A stretch of 64,000 bases of DNA from Leifsonia sp. Leaf336 (lineage in GTDB: Bacteria; Actinomycetota; Actinomycetes; Actinomycetales; Microbacteriaceae). The translations under genes were made by a program, and so were the position numbers. This document shows, one piece after another, positions 43,363 to 52,058 of the stretch. The stretch is taken from contig NZ_LMOZ01000003.1 in assembly GCF_001423695.1 (NCBI RefSeq), forward strand, positions 353,018 through 417,017. The letters run 5' to 3'. The notes beneath the pieces were generated by a model. The model was not told the origin of the DNA and did no database searches. It saw nothing but the letters and a program-made list of their open reading frames with translations. Every line of letters begins with the position of its first letter. Within the stretch, counting starts at the first letter, position 1.

Positions 43363-43429
43363 TTGCGCGGAGGCGCACGATACTCGCGCAATCTCCCCCT
43401 TCGCGCAACGATCCACCGTATGCTTGCGC
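43363..43429. promoter_or_regulatory. Array of four TTGCGC half-sites before the Lrp/AsnC gene
   Basis: TTGCGC at 43363-43368, GCGCAA at 43386-43391, GCGCAA at 43403-43408 and TTGCGC at 43424-43429 form alternating inverted pairs 23, 17 and 21 bp apart, about two helical turns each. Such spaced dyads fit an Lrp octamer wrapping DNA. The last half-site overlaps a TATGCT -10-like element and abuts the GTG start. Confidence 0.6.
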
Positions 43430-43430
43430 C

Positions 43431-43868
43431 GTGGACAACCTCGATCGCAGCATCCTCGACCTGCTCCGCCAGAACGCGCGCGCCGGCTACGGCGACATCG
43501 GCGGTGTGGTCGGCCTTTCGGCCTCGGCCGTCAAGCGCCGCGTCGACAAGCTGGTCGCCGACGGGGTCATCCGCGGCTTCACCATCCAGGTCGACCCCGC
43601 GATCGACGGCATGAGCACCGAAGCGTATGTCGAGCTGTTCTGCCGAGGCACCGTCTCGCCCGAGGAGCTGCTGCGCATCCTCTCCGCGGTTCCGGAGGTC
43701 GTCGACGCGGGCACCGTCACCGGCAGCGCCGACGCGATCGTCCACATCCGCTCGCGCGACATCCCGAGCCTGGAGGCCGCGCTCGAGAAGGTGCGCCTGG
43801 CGCCGAACGTCGACCACACCCGCAGTGCCATCGTGCTGTCGCGTCTCATCAACCGCGGCAACAACTGA
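43431..43868 (+). CDS. Lrp/AsnC-family transcriptional regulator
   Basis: 145-residue feast/famine regulator: N-terminal helix-turn-helix (YGDIGGVVGLSASAVKRRVD), then a RAM ligand-binding domain. It is divergent from ddaH-rocD and is probably their arginine/ornithine-responsive regulator. The GTG start has no ribosome site, and a TATGCT -10-like element ends six bases before it, so the mRNA is probably leaderless, which is common in actinobacteria. Confidence 0.88.
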   Translation: MDNLDRSILDLLRQNARAGYGDIGGVVGLSASAVKRRVDKLVADGVIRGFTIQVDPAIDGMSTEAYVELFCRGTVSPEELLRILSAVPEVVDAGTVTGSADAIVHIRSRDIPSLEAALEKVRLAPNVDHTRSAIVLSRLINRGNN

Positions 43869-43957
43869 CAGTTGTTCTGCGAGAACGTTCAGTAGACGCT
43901 CAGCGTCGAGGGCTCTGAACCGGCCACGGACTCGGCGATCAGTGGCACGATGGGCGC

Positions 43958-44674
43958 ATGAAGCTCCTCGTTGTCGAAGACGATCCAGACATGGGAGGCC
44001 TCGTCGAGCGCGGCCTGGCGGCCGAAGGCTACGACGTCACCCTGGTCACCAACGGCGTCGACGCCCTCATCGCCCTGCGTGGCGACGCGTTCTCCGCGGC
44101 CGCGATCGACGTCATGCTGCCCGGCATGAGCGGCTTCGAGCTGTGCCGCCACATCCGCGAGGCCAACAACCCGATGCCGATCCTCCTCCTCACCGCGCGG
44201 GACGCGATCGAGGACCGCGTGCACGGGCTCGACTCCGGCGCCGACGACTACCTGACCAAGCCGTTCGCGTTCGCCGAGCTGGCCGCCCGCGTCCGCGCCC
44301 TGCTGCGCAGGGAGCCGAGCGGCATGCGGCCCCAGGTGAGCGTCGGCCGCCTGACCATCGACTCGCACGAGCACCAGGCGCTGGTCTCCGGTCATGAGAT
44401 GCCGCTCAGCCGCCGGGAGTTCACCCTGCTGCGGCTGTTCGCGACGAACCCCGACAAGACCTTGTCGCGGTCCGACATCCTCGAATCGGTCTGGGGCACA
44501 ACCGACAACATCGGGACCAACGTCATCGACCAGTACGTCTCGTATCTCCGCAAGAAGCTCGACCTCGCCGGCGCCGGGCTCTCGATCGTGACCGAGCGCG
44601 GCCGCGGTTACCGGCTCGATGCCAAGAATGCGCTGGACGCGAAGCAGCCGTCGGCGGAGGCTCCGGCGCCGTGA
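43958..44674 (+). CDS. OmpR-family response regulator
   Basis: 238-residue regulator with receiver domain (acidic pocket E7-D8-D9, phosphorylation site D51, K101 in YLTKPF) and a C-terminal winged helix ending RGRGYRLD. Its stop overlaps the histidine kinase start (GTGA). The signal and target genes are not evident; the neighbours are amino-acid genes and an AKR. Confidence 0.92.
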   Translation: MKLLVVEDDPDMGGLVERGLAAEGYDVTLVTNGVDALIALRGDAFSAAAIDVMLPGMSGFELCRHIREANNPMPILLLTARDAIEDRVHGLDSGADDYLTKPFAFAELAARVRALLRREPSGMRPQVSVGRLTIDSHEHQALVSGHEMPLSRREFTLLRLFATNPDKTLSRSDILESVWGTTDNIGTNVIDQYVSYLRKKLDLAGAGLSIVTERGRGYRLDAKNALDAKQPSAEAPAP

Positions 44675-46101
44675 CGTGGTTGCGACGCCTGTCGATCACC
44701 GCGCGCATCACGATCGGCAGCCTCGTCGTCGCCACCCTCTTCGGGCTCGTCGCCGTCGTGGTGATCCGGGTGGGGGTCGCCTCCATCCTCCACAACGCCA
44801 CCAACACGCTGCTGAACAACGACGTCACCGCACCCGCGGCGTCGGTGGAGTCGAATCCGGCCGGCCCGTTCGACCTGCCGGGAGGCGGCCAGGAGCTGGC
44901 CGTCGTCGACGCGGACGGCGACATCCTCGCCTCGACGCTGCCCGAATCCCTGGAGGACCGGATCCCGCGGCTCCTCGCGTTGGGCCCCTCCCCGTCGACG
45001 ATCTCGATCAACGGCAACACGTACGACGTGCTGGTGCGCAGTGTGCAGACGACCGCCGGCGAGATGCACGTGATCGCGGCGCGCAACGACGAGACGACGT
45101 CGCTCATCCTCGATCGGCTCACCCTGGCGCTGCTGGTGGGCGCGCTGGTCCTGATCCTCGGCTTCGGCGCCGCGTCGTGGCTGCTGGCCCGCACGGCGCT
45201 GCGTCCGGTCAGCAGGATGCGCGAGCAGGCCGACCGCATCGCGGGCAGCGAGCGCAGCGGCTCCGGTGATCCGGAGGGGCTGCTGACGGTCGGCCCCGCC
45301 CAGGACGAGCTGTCCGAGCTGGCGACGACACTGAACGATCTGATCCGGAGGCTGCGCGCCTCGGCCGACCGCGAGCGCCAGATGGTCTCGGACGCCAGCC
45401 ACGAGCTGCGCACGCCGCTCGCAGTGTTGCGCGGACAGCTCGAGCTCGCCGAGCTCGACGCGGGCGACGCCGACGCGCTCCTCGACGACATCCGCTCGTC
45501 GCACTCGACAGCGTTGCGGCTCGGACAGCTGGCCAACAACCTCCTCGAGCTGTCGCGCATCGAGGCGGGCCCGTCGAGCGGCCGCATCGACTGGCGCACG
45601 CTCGTCGACGAGCTGACGGACGCCATCGACCGTGCGCGCCTGCTGGTCAGCAGCGACGAGGACGCCCGCCCGATCTCGGTCGACTTCGACTACGACCCCA
45701 AGCGCCGCCCGGACCCCGAGTCCCGCGTCGCGCTCTCGCCGACGGACTTCGGGCGCATCCTCGACAACCTCCTCGGCAACGCCATCACCGCGATCCGCGG
45801 CCAGAAGGAGGGGGCGGGCGCGGAGGACGTGGTGAGCGCGTCCTTGCACGTCGAGGCGCGCTCGGTGGTGCTCACGGTGCACGATTCGGGCCCGGGGATG
45901 CCGGAGGAGTTCATCCCGGTGGCCCTCGACCGTTTCACTCGCGCGGACGGCGCCCGCACGTCGACCTCGGGAGGCAGCGGCGGGCTCGGCCTCGCGATCG
46001 TGGCGGCGCTGGCGGGCGCGGCGGGAGGCGATGTCCGGCTCGCCAACGCGCCGAGCGGCGGCCTCGTGGCCACCGTGCGGCTCCCGCTCGTGCGGGCGTA
46101 G
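44671..46101 (+). CDS. Sensor histidine kinase
   Basis: 476-residue membrane kinase: helix 1 at about 15-37, an extracytoplasmic sensor loop of about 110 residues, helix 2 at about 151-173, HAMP linker, dimerisation box with H244 in DASHELRTPL, and a HATPase domain with HDSGPGMP and GGLGLAIV motifs. Translation is coupled to the response regulator through the GTGA overlap. The sensor loop has no recognised domain. Confidence 0.92.
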   Translation: MTWLRRLSITARITIGSLVVATLFGLVAVVVIRVGVASILHNATNTLLNNDVTAPAASVESNPAGPFDLPGGGQELAVVDADGDILASTLPESLEDRIPRLLALGPSPSTISINGNTYDVLVRSVQTTAGEMHVIAARNDETTSLILDRLTLALLVGALVLILGFGAASWLLARTALRPVSRMREQADRIAGSERSGSGDPEGLLTVGPAQDELSELATTLNDLIRRLRASADRERQMVSDASHELRTPLAVLRGQLELAELDAGDADALLDDIRSSHSTALRLGQLANNLLELSRIEAGPSSGRIDWRTLVDELTDAIDRARLLVSSDEDARPISVDFDYDPKRRPDPESRVALSPTDFGRILDNLLGNAITAIRGQKEGAGAEDVVSASLHVEARSVVLTVHDSGPGMPEEFIPVALDRFTRADGARTSTSGGSGGLGLAIVAALAGAAGGDVRLANAPSGGLVATVRLPLVRA

Positions 46102-46109
46102 CGGCCTCA

Positions 46110-46136
46110 CGGAGGCAGGCCCCCGGTCAGCCTCCG
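46110..46136. terminator. Bidirectional hairpin between kinase and AKR genes
   Basis: CGGAGGC (46110-46116) and GCCTCCG (46130-46136) form a 7-bp GC stem with a 13-base loop in the 36-bp space between convergent genes. No U-tract follows, as is common for actinobacterial terminators. Confidence 0.5.
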
Positions 46137-46137
46137 C

Positions 46138-46989
46138 TCAGTGCCCGGTGCGGTCGGAGTCGACTCCTGCGTCCGGGCCCTGGTCGAGCCCGTCGAGAGT
46201 CGCGAGGTCGTCGGTGTCGAGCTCGAAGTCGAAGACGGCGAGGTTCTCGGCCATCCGCTGCGGGTTGCGCGACTTGGGGATCGCGACGAGCCCGTTCTTC
46301 ACGTGCCAGCGCAGCACGATCTGACCGGGCGTGCGTCCGTGCTTCTCGGCGAGCGCCGCGAGCGCCGGCGATGCGAGCAGGTCGCCGGATCCGCCGATCG
46401 GGCTCCACGACTCGGTCACGATTCCGTGCTGGACTCCGTAGGCGCGCTGTTCCAGCCGCGGGATGGCCGGGCTGAGCTCGATCTGGTTGACCGCGGGCGT
46501 CACCCCCGTCTCCGCGATGAGCCGGTCGACGTGGGCGGGCTTGAAGTTGGAGACGCCGATCGCGCGGGCCTTGCCGCTCTGCTGCAGCCGGATGAAGGTC
46601 TGCCAGGTGGAGACGTACTGGTCGCGCGCGGGCAGCGGCCAGTGGATGAGCAGCAGGTCGACGTAGTCGAGCCCGAGTCTCTGAAGGCTGGCATCGAGTC
46701 CGGCGACCGCGCGGTCGTCGCCCTGGTAGCCGCCGTCGAGCTTGGTGGTCACGAACCAGTCGTCGCGCGCGAGTCCGCTGGACTTCAGACCGCGACCGAC
46801 GCCGGCCTCGTTGCCGTATTTGGCGGCCGTGTCGACGTGCCGGTAGCCGACCTCCGCCGCCGCGACGATCGCGCGCTCGACCTCCGCGTCGTCGAGCGGC
46901 CAGGTGCCGAGTCCGAGCTGCGGGATGGTGGTGCCGGAGTTCAGGGCGATCGCAGGCACGGCCGTGGAGAGGGAGGGATTGTCGGTCAT
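46138..46989 (-). CDS. Aldo/keto reductase, 2,5-diketogluconate reductase-like
   Basis: 283-residue AKR5-like enzyme with D53, Y58, K83 and H116 as catalytic tetrad, and IPKSRNPQRMAEN as cofactor site. These reduce aldehydes and ketones with NADPH; the physiological substrate is unknown. The ATG 46989 gives the family N-terminus. It is divergent from the small acidic-repeat protein gene and converges with the histidine kinase. Confidence 0.86.
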   Translation of the reverse strand: MTDNPSLSTAVPAIALNSGTTIPQLGLGTWPLDDAEVERAIVAAAEVGYRHVDTAAKYGNEAGVGRGLKSSGLARDDWFVTTKLDGGYQGDDRAVAGLDASLQRLGLDYVDLLLIHWPLPARDQYVSTWQTFIRLQQSGKARAIGVSNFKPAHVDRLIAETGVTPAVNQIELSPAIPRLEQRAYGVQHGIVTESWSPIGGSGDLLASPALAALAEKHGRTPGQIVLRWHVKNGLVAIPKSRNPQRMAENLAVFDFELDTDDLATLDGLDQGPDAGVDSDRTGH

Positions 46990-47038
46990 GCGCCTCAGCG
47001 TACGCCCGGGTAAGGTTGCGCTCGTCGGAAGGAGCGTC

Positions 47039-47284
47039 ATGACCGCCACCCCACCCGTGCCGTCCGATCCGGACGAGGTCGCTCTCGCCGTAGAGGCCGC
47101 GATCGAGGCCGAGGACCTCGCCGAGCTGCGCCGGCTGGCCGACGCCGGAAGCAGGGATGCCGAGGATGCTCTGGTCGAGCTGGCCGCCGAGCGCGGCGAC
47201 CTCGACGAGCTGCGACGTCTCGCCGCCGCGGGCAACACCGACGCCGCCGACGAGCTCCTCGAGCTGGAGGAGGAAGAAGAGTAG
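47039..47284 (+). CDS. Small acidic helical-repeat protein, unknown function
   Basis: 81-residue protein with no recognised family. After a Pro-rich start it contains two copies of a roughly 33-residue unit of the form DLxELRRLAxAGxxDAxDxLxEL (about 28-50 and 56-78), ending in a run of Glu. The pattern of short helix pairs resembles Sel1 or ankyrin-like repeats in a minimal form. It has a clear AAGGAG ribosome site just before the ATG, supporting expression. Strong negative charge hints at binding to a basic partner; nothing more can be said. Confidence 0.7.
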   Translation: MTATPPVPSDPDEVALAVEAAIEAEDLAELRRLADAGSRDAEDALVELAAERGDLDELRRLAAAGNTDAADELLELEEEEE

Positions 47285-47302
47285 TCGACGCCGCCTTCCT
47301 CT

Positions 47303-50300
47303 CTAGATCACCCCTTCGGACAGCCGAGTCGGGTTGCCGAAACGGTGGTTGGTGATCGAGATCGCCTGTTCGTGGAGGAAGGGCAGCACCTCGATCCGGC
47401 CGGACGGCGTCACGGCGCCGCTGTAGACCGCGACGTCGGGCGTTCCGTTCAGCGCGGCGGAAAGTGCGGTCGGGTCGCCGCCGATGAGACGGATGCGGTG
47501 GGCTGCGATGCGGCGTCCGCGCACCCGGGAGAGCCAGTGCGCGTCGGTCTCCACGACGACCTCCACGTCTCTGGCCCGGAGCACCTGCTGCGTCGCCCGC
47601 GGGAGGGCGATGTGCGTGCTCACGGTGAACGGCGAGCGCGCGACCGTCGCCGCCGCCAGCACCCGCAGCAGTTCGGGCAGCCCGCTTCCTTCCGATAGCC
47701 GGATCGCCACGGGGACGGGCCGGTACCGGAAGATGTTGCGCTCGACGCCGAGCCCGGAGACGTCCTTCGCCTGGTGGTATTCGGTGGCGACGGCGATCGC
47801 GTCGCTGAGCGCGGAGCGGCGAACGAGGTCGAAAGCCGGGTAGTCCATGGCGGATTGCCCGGACTCGATGAGTTCCGTCACCCGCGGTTCGAGGCCGCGC
47901 AGGTGCAGGCTGGAGCTCGAAGCCCCCGTCTCGGCCTGCCACGAGCCGAGCCCGATCAGATAGTTGGGCCCACCCGCCTTGGCTCCGGCCCCGACGGACG
48001 AACGCTTCCAGCCGCCGAACGGCTGCCGCCGCACGATGGCGCCGGTGATCCCGCGGTTCACGTAGAGGTTGCCGGCCTCCACCGTGTCGAGCCAGTGCGC
48101 CAGCTCCTCCGAGTCGAGCGAGTGCAGGCCGGCGGTGAGCCCGTACTCGATGGCGTTCTGGTACCGGATCGCGTCGTCGAGCGTGCGTGCCGTCATGATG
48201 CCGAGCACCGGACCGAAGAACTCGGTGAGGTGGAAGTACGAGCCGGGCTGCACGCCCGTGCGGATACCGGGCGACCAGAGCCGGCCGCTGTCGTCGAGTG
48301 GTTGCGGACGGACCAACCACTCCTCATCGGCGCCCAGTGTCGTGAGCGCGTGGAGGAGCTTGCCGGAGGCGGGTTCGATGAGCGGCCCCATCTGCGCGAC
48401 CGGGTCGCTCGGGTAGCCGACCCGCAGACTCTTCGTCGCGTCGACCAGCTGGTTGCGGAACCGCTCCGAGCGAGCCACCGACCCGACGAGGATGACGAGG
48501 CTGGCTGCCGAGCATTTCTGCCCGGCGTGACCGAAGGCGCTCTTCACGATGTCGGCGACGGCGAGATCGTAGTCGGCGCTCGGCGTGACGATGATGGCGT
48601 TCTTGCCACTGGTCTCGGCGAGCAGCGGGAGGTCGGGCCGCCACGAACGGAACAGCTTCGCCGTCTCGTAGGACCCGGTGAGGATCACCCGGTCGACGCG
48701 CGGGTCGGAGACCAGCTGCTGCCCGAGTTCGTTCTCGGCGACGTCGATGAGTGCCAGGAGCTCCTGCGGGATGCCGGCCTCCCACAGCGCTTCGACCATG
48801 ACCGCCGCTGCCCGCCGCGCCTGCGGCGCCGGCTTGATGATCACGCCGCTCCCCGCGGCGAGCGCCGCCAGCACTCCCCCGGCCGGGATCGCGACGGGGA
48901 AGTTCCAGGGAGGCGTGATGACGGTCAGCGCCGACGGCACGAAACGTGCGCCTTGCACGGCGTCGAGCTCGCGGGCGAGCGTCGCGTAGTAGTGGGCGAA
49001 GTCGACGGCCTCGCTCACTTCCGGATCGGCCTCGGCGATGGTCTTGCCCGTCTCGGCCGCCATGACCTCGATGAGCCGGTCGCGGTTGGCTTCCAGCGCG
49101 TGGCCCGCCCGGTCGAGAAGCACGCCGCGGTCGGCACCGCTGCGGAGTCCCCACGCTCGTCCGGACTCACGCACCGCAGCGATGATCCGGTCGAGGTGCC
49201 CGGCGTCGACGACCTGGGCGTCCGCGATGGTCCGCGCTCCCAGCTCGCTCGACACCGACCGGGCCAGGATGCGACGCCCCCACGCGCGGTTCGCCGCGAG
49301 GGAAGGGTCGGTGTCGGCGGTGTTGTGGAACCCTGCCTCCGGCGCAGCCGGCACCGCCGTCGGTGGCTCGAGCAGCCCTCCGCCCGATCCACGGGTCAGT
49401 CCGAGCACGACGCTCGTGAGTCCTTCCTCGGCCGGCGCCTCGGTCTCGACCGCGGGCGGTCGCAGGAACGACTCAGCGGTCTCCTGCTCCCATTCGCGCG
49501 AACGGTCCTGCCTGCGGTTGGGCAGCGGCGCTGCGCCGTACGGGAGCGGGTCGGATTCGAGGTCGCGCACCGAGGCGAGGAACCGGTCCCGCTCCCGATC
49601 GAAGAGCGCGGCGTCGGAGTCGAGCTCGAACACCGCCGACATGAAGTTCTCCTGGCTGGCGTTCTCTTCGAGCCGGCGGATGAGGTACGAGATCGCGACG
49701 TCGAACTCGCCCGGGTCGACGACCGGCGTGTAGAGCAGGAGCTGGCCGACGGTGCGTTTCACGGCCTCCGCCTGGGCGGTGGCCATGCCGAGCAGCATCT
49801 CGAAATCGATGCGGTCGGTCACACCGCGGCGCGAGGCGAGCAGCCAGGCGTAGGCGACGTCGAACAGGTTGTGGCCGGCCACACCGATCTTCACGGCGTC
49901 GGTGTGCTCGGGGGTCAGCGCCCAGTCGAGGACCCGCTTGTAGTTGGCGTCGGTCGCCTGCTTGCTGCCGTACGTGGCCAGCGGCCAGTCATGGATAGCC
50001 GCGTCGACGCGTTCCATCGCCAGGTTGGCGCCCTTGACGACGCGCACCTTGATCGGCGCACCACCCTGCTCACGACGCTGCGAAGCCCACTCCGTCAGTC
50101 GCTGGAGCGCGTCAAGAGCGTCTGGCAGGTATGCCTGGAGCACGATCCCGGCCTCCAGCCGGAGCAGCTGGGGGCGGCTCAGGATGCGCTCGAAGACCGC
50201 GATCGTCAGGTCGAGATCGCGGTACTCCTCCATGTCGAGGTTGATGAATTTCGGCGTCGGCGACGATGCGGCGAGCTCGTACAGCGGCACGAGCCGCTCG

Positions 50301-50956
50301 ACCACACGGTCGACGGTCTCGTCGAACGACCACATCGAGAGCTGCGACGCGATCGACGACACCTTGATCGACACGTAATCGACATCGTCGCGGGCAAGGA
50401 GCGCACGGGTGCCCTCGAGCCGCCGGGTCGCCTCGGTCTCGCCGAGGACGGCCTCCCCGAGGAGGTTCAGGTTGAGCCGGGCGCCGTGACCGGCGGGATC
50501 GCGCGGAGCGCGGAGGTGCGCGATGGCAGGGCCGAGCTTCTCGGGAGTGGCGTCGACGACCAGGTGACCGACCATTCCGCGCAGCACGCGTCGCGCGATC
50601 GGGATGACCACCCATGGGAGGACGGGCCCGAAGACGCCGCCGAGCCAGATCGCCGCACGCATGTACCACGGCAGGAACCGCGGGATTCTCCTGGCGACGC
50701 GCTGGAGGTTGTAGCCCGCCACGAAGAGGTCCTGCGGGCGAGCGACGCCGTCGACGAACCCGACCGCGAAGTCGAGGCCGTGCGGATCGCGGAGCACCCC
50801 GGCGAGGCGTTCGGCGGCCGGGTCGCGTGGCGGCTGGGCACCGCCCTCCGCACCGCCGCCCGTGGTTCCTGCGCTCTCGGCCAGCCAGCGCCGAACGAGC
50901 TCGACCGCCTCCTGGGCCAGCACCGCGGGCCGCACCTCGTCCGTGTGTTCAACCAT
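47303..50956 (-). CDS. putA: Bifunctional proline dehydrogenase / glutamate-semialdehyde dehydrogenase
   Basis: 1217-residue PutA. The N-terminal FAD-dependent proline dehydrogenase barrel (about 60-480) contains FINLDMEEYRD and IKVRVVKGAN; the NAD-dependent P5C dehydrogenase domain (about 570-1010) has TPPWNFP, the general-base Glu in LLAETSGKN and the nucleophile C815 in FGHAGQKCSAAS; a further C-terminal domain of about 200 residues follows. Together they take proline to glutamate with P5C channelled inside. There is no N-terminal DNA-binding domain; a separate LysR gene is divergent. ATG 50956 and an in-frame GTG two codons upstream are both possible starts. Confidence 0.93.
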   Translation of the reverse strand: MVEHTDEVRPAVLAQEAVELVRRWLAESAGTTGGGAEGGAQPPRDPAAERLAGVLRDPHGLDFAVGFVDGVARPQDLFVAGYNLQRVARRIPRFLPWYMRAAIWLGGVFGPVLPWVVIPIARRVLRGMVGHLVVDATPEKLGPAIAHLRAPRDPAGHGARLNLNLLGEAVLGETEATRRLEGTRALLARDDVDYVSIKVSSIASQLSMWSFDETVDRVVERLVPLYELAASSPTPKFINLDMEEYRDLDLTIAVFERILSRPQLLRLEAGIVLQAYLPDALDALQRLTEWASQRREQGGAPIKVRVVKGANLAMERVDAAIHDWPLATYGSKQATDANYKRVLDWALTPEHTDAVKIGVAGHNLFDVAYAWLLASRRGVTDRIDFEMLLGMATAQAEAVKRTVGQLLLYTPVVDPGEFDVAISYLIRRLEENASQENFMSAVFELDSDAALFDRERDRFLASVRDLESDPLPYGAAPLPNRRQDRSREWEQETAESFLRPPAVETEAPAEEGLTSVVLGLTRGSGGGLLEPPTAVPAAPEAGFHNTADTDPSLAANRAWGRRILARSVSSELGARTIADAQVVDAGHLDRIIAAVRESGRAWGLRSGADRGVLLDRAGHALEANRDRLIEVMAAETGKTIAEADPEVSEAVDFAHYYATLARELDAVQGARFVPSALTVITPPWNFPVAIPAGGVLAALAAGSGVIIKPAPQARRAAAVMVEALWEAGIPQELLALIDVAENELGQQLVSDPRVDRVILTGSYETAKLFRSWRPDLPLLAETSGKNAIIVTPSADYDLAVADIVKSAFGHAGQKCSAASLVILVGSVARSERFRNQLVDATKSLRVGYPSDPVAQMGPLIEPASGKLLHALTTLGADEEWLVRPQPLDDSGRLWSPGIRTGVQPGSYFHLTEFFGPVLGIMTARTLDDAIRYQNAIEYGLTAGLHSLDSEELAHWLDTVEAGNLYVNRGITGAIVRRQPFGGWKRSSVGAGAKAGGPNYLIGLGSWQAETGASSSSLHLRGLEPRVTELIESGQSAMDYPAFDLVRRSALSDAIAVATEYHQAKDVSGLGVERNIFRYRPVPVAIRLSEGSGLPELLRVLAAATVARSPFTVSTHIALPRATQQVLRARDVEVVVETDAHWLSRVRGRRIAAHRIRLIGGDPTALSAALNGTPDVAVYSGAVTPSGRIEVLPFLHEQAISITNHRFGNPTRLSEGVI

Positions 50957-51085
50957 GTCCACGACTGTAATTCCTCGCTTCTGAGGCGACGCGGGACCGC
51001 TCCCGATCGGTGGAGAAGTCACAGCCGACGACGCCTGTGGATACATTCTCGACGGGCGGTAGCATCAGGAGAAGCGAACGTTTCC

Positions 51086-51099
51086 GAACGATATCGTTC
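51086..51099. promoter_or_regulatory. Palindromic operator between putA and lysR
   Basis: GAACGATATCGTTC is a perfect 14-bp palindrome, with an extra GAACG (51075-51079) 11 bp before its left arm, one helical turn away. It lies 21 bp before the LysR ATG in the divergent putA-lysR spacer and is a natural LysR binding site for autoregulation and putA control. Confidence 0.65.
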
Positions 51100-51119
51100 A
51101 CCTGAGTCGAATGGTCGTC

Positions 51120-52058
51120 ATGCTCGACATCCGCAAGCTCCGTCTGCTGCACGAATTGAGGATCCGCGGCACCGTCGCGGCCGTCGCCTCGGCCTTGTCG
51201 TACAGTCCGTCTTCCGTCTCGCAGCAGCTCTCCGCGCTCGAGCGAGAGGCCGGCGCCGTCCTGCTGGTGAAGTCAGGGCGTCGTCTCCAGTTCACCCCGC
51301 AGGGCGAGCTCCTCGCGCAGCGCGCAGCAGAGCTCCTCGACGCGCTGGAGGCCGCCGAGTCCGCCGTCGCCGGATCCAGCGCCGCCGTCGCCGGCATCGT
51401 CCGGGTCGCGGTCTTCCAGTCCGCGGCGCACGCCATCCTGCCCGTCGCCATCGCCGCGCTCGCGCGCGACTATCCCGCGCTGCGGGTGGAGGTCACCGAA
51501 CGCGAGCCCGAGCAGGGCCTCTTCGAGGTCTCCGCACGCGACTTCGACCTGGCCGTCGCCGAGCAGTACCCGGGCAGCACCCGACCGCTGCGCTCCGACC
51601 TCGACCGCGCTGAACTGGCCGCGGACAGCATCCACCTCGCGGTCTCGGCCGACCCGCGCGCCCGCGTCCGGGCGAACGGCCTTGCGCACGCAGCAGACCT
51701 CCCGTGGGTGCTCGAACCCGTCGGCACGGTCTCGCGCACGTGGGCCGTCCAGCTCTGCCGCGCCGCGGGATTCGAGCCGGACGTCCGCTTCGAGACCGCG
51801 GATCTGGTCACGCACATCCGACTGATCGCATCCGGCAACGCCGTCGGCCTGCTTCCCGGCCTGGTCTGGGCCGGCGGCCTGCCAGAGGTCGGCCTCCTGC
51901 CGCTGCCCGGCTCCCCTCGCCGGACGATCTTCACCTCCGCGCGCCGAGCGGCAGCGACCAGCCCGGGCGTGGTCGCCGTGCGCGCCGCCCTCGCCGCGGC
52001 GGTGCCCGCCGAACACGTCCCGACAGGCCAGGGCACTCCCGTAGGCTCTGACGCATGA
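51120..52058 (+). CDS. LysR-family regulator of proline catabolism
   Basis: 312-residue LysR protein with winged helix near the N-terminus (TVAAVASALSYSPSSVSQQLSA) and effector domain. I start at the ATG 51120 (MLDIRKLRLL), three codons after another ATG. It is divergent from putA, with a 14-bp palindrome between, and overlaps the following flavoenzyme gene by four bases (ATGA). Proline or P5C is the expected inducer by position only. Confidence 0.85.
   Translation: MLDIRKLRLLHELRIRGTVAAVASALSYSPSSVSQQLSALEREAGAVLLVKSGRRLQFTPQGELLAQRAAELLDALEAAESAVAGSSAAVAGIVRVAVFQSAAHAILPVAIAALARDYPALRVEVTEREPEQGLFEVSARDFDLAVAEQYPGSTRPLRSDLDRAELAADSIHLAVSADPRARVRANGLAHAADLPWVLEPVGTVSRTWAVQLCRAAGFEPDVRFETADLVTHIRLIASGNAVGLLPGLVWAGGLPEVGLLPLPGSPRRTIFTSARRAAATSPGVVAVRAALAAAVPAEHVPTGQGTPVGSDA

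Noticed and set aside
41051-43918. A plus-strand open frame of about 955 codons opposite rocD and ddaH
   Set aside because: Shadow frame: composition is that of antisense high-GC DNA, while the minus strand encodes two complete recognisable enzymes.
47774-51613. A plus-strand open frame of about 1279 codons opposite putA
   Set aside because: It is a GC-rich antisense frame with Arg/Gly/Asp/Val-biased, low-complexity composition and no family motifs; putA on the other strand is fully supported by its two catalytic domains.
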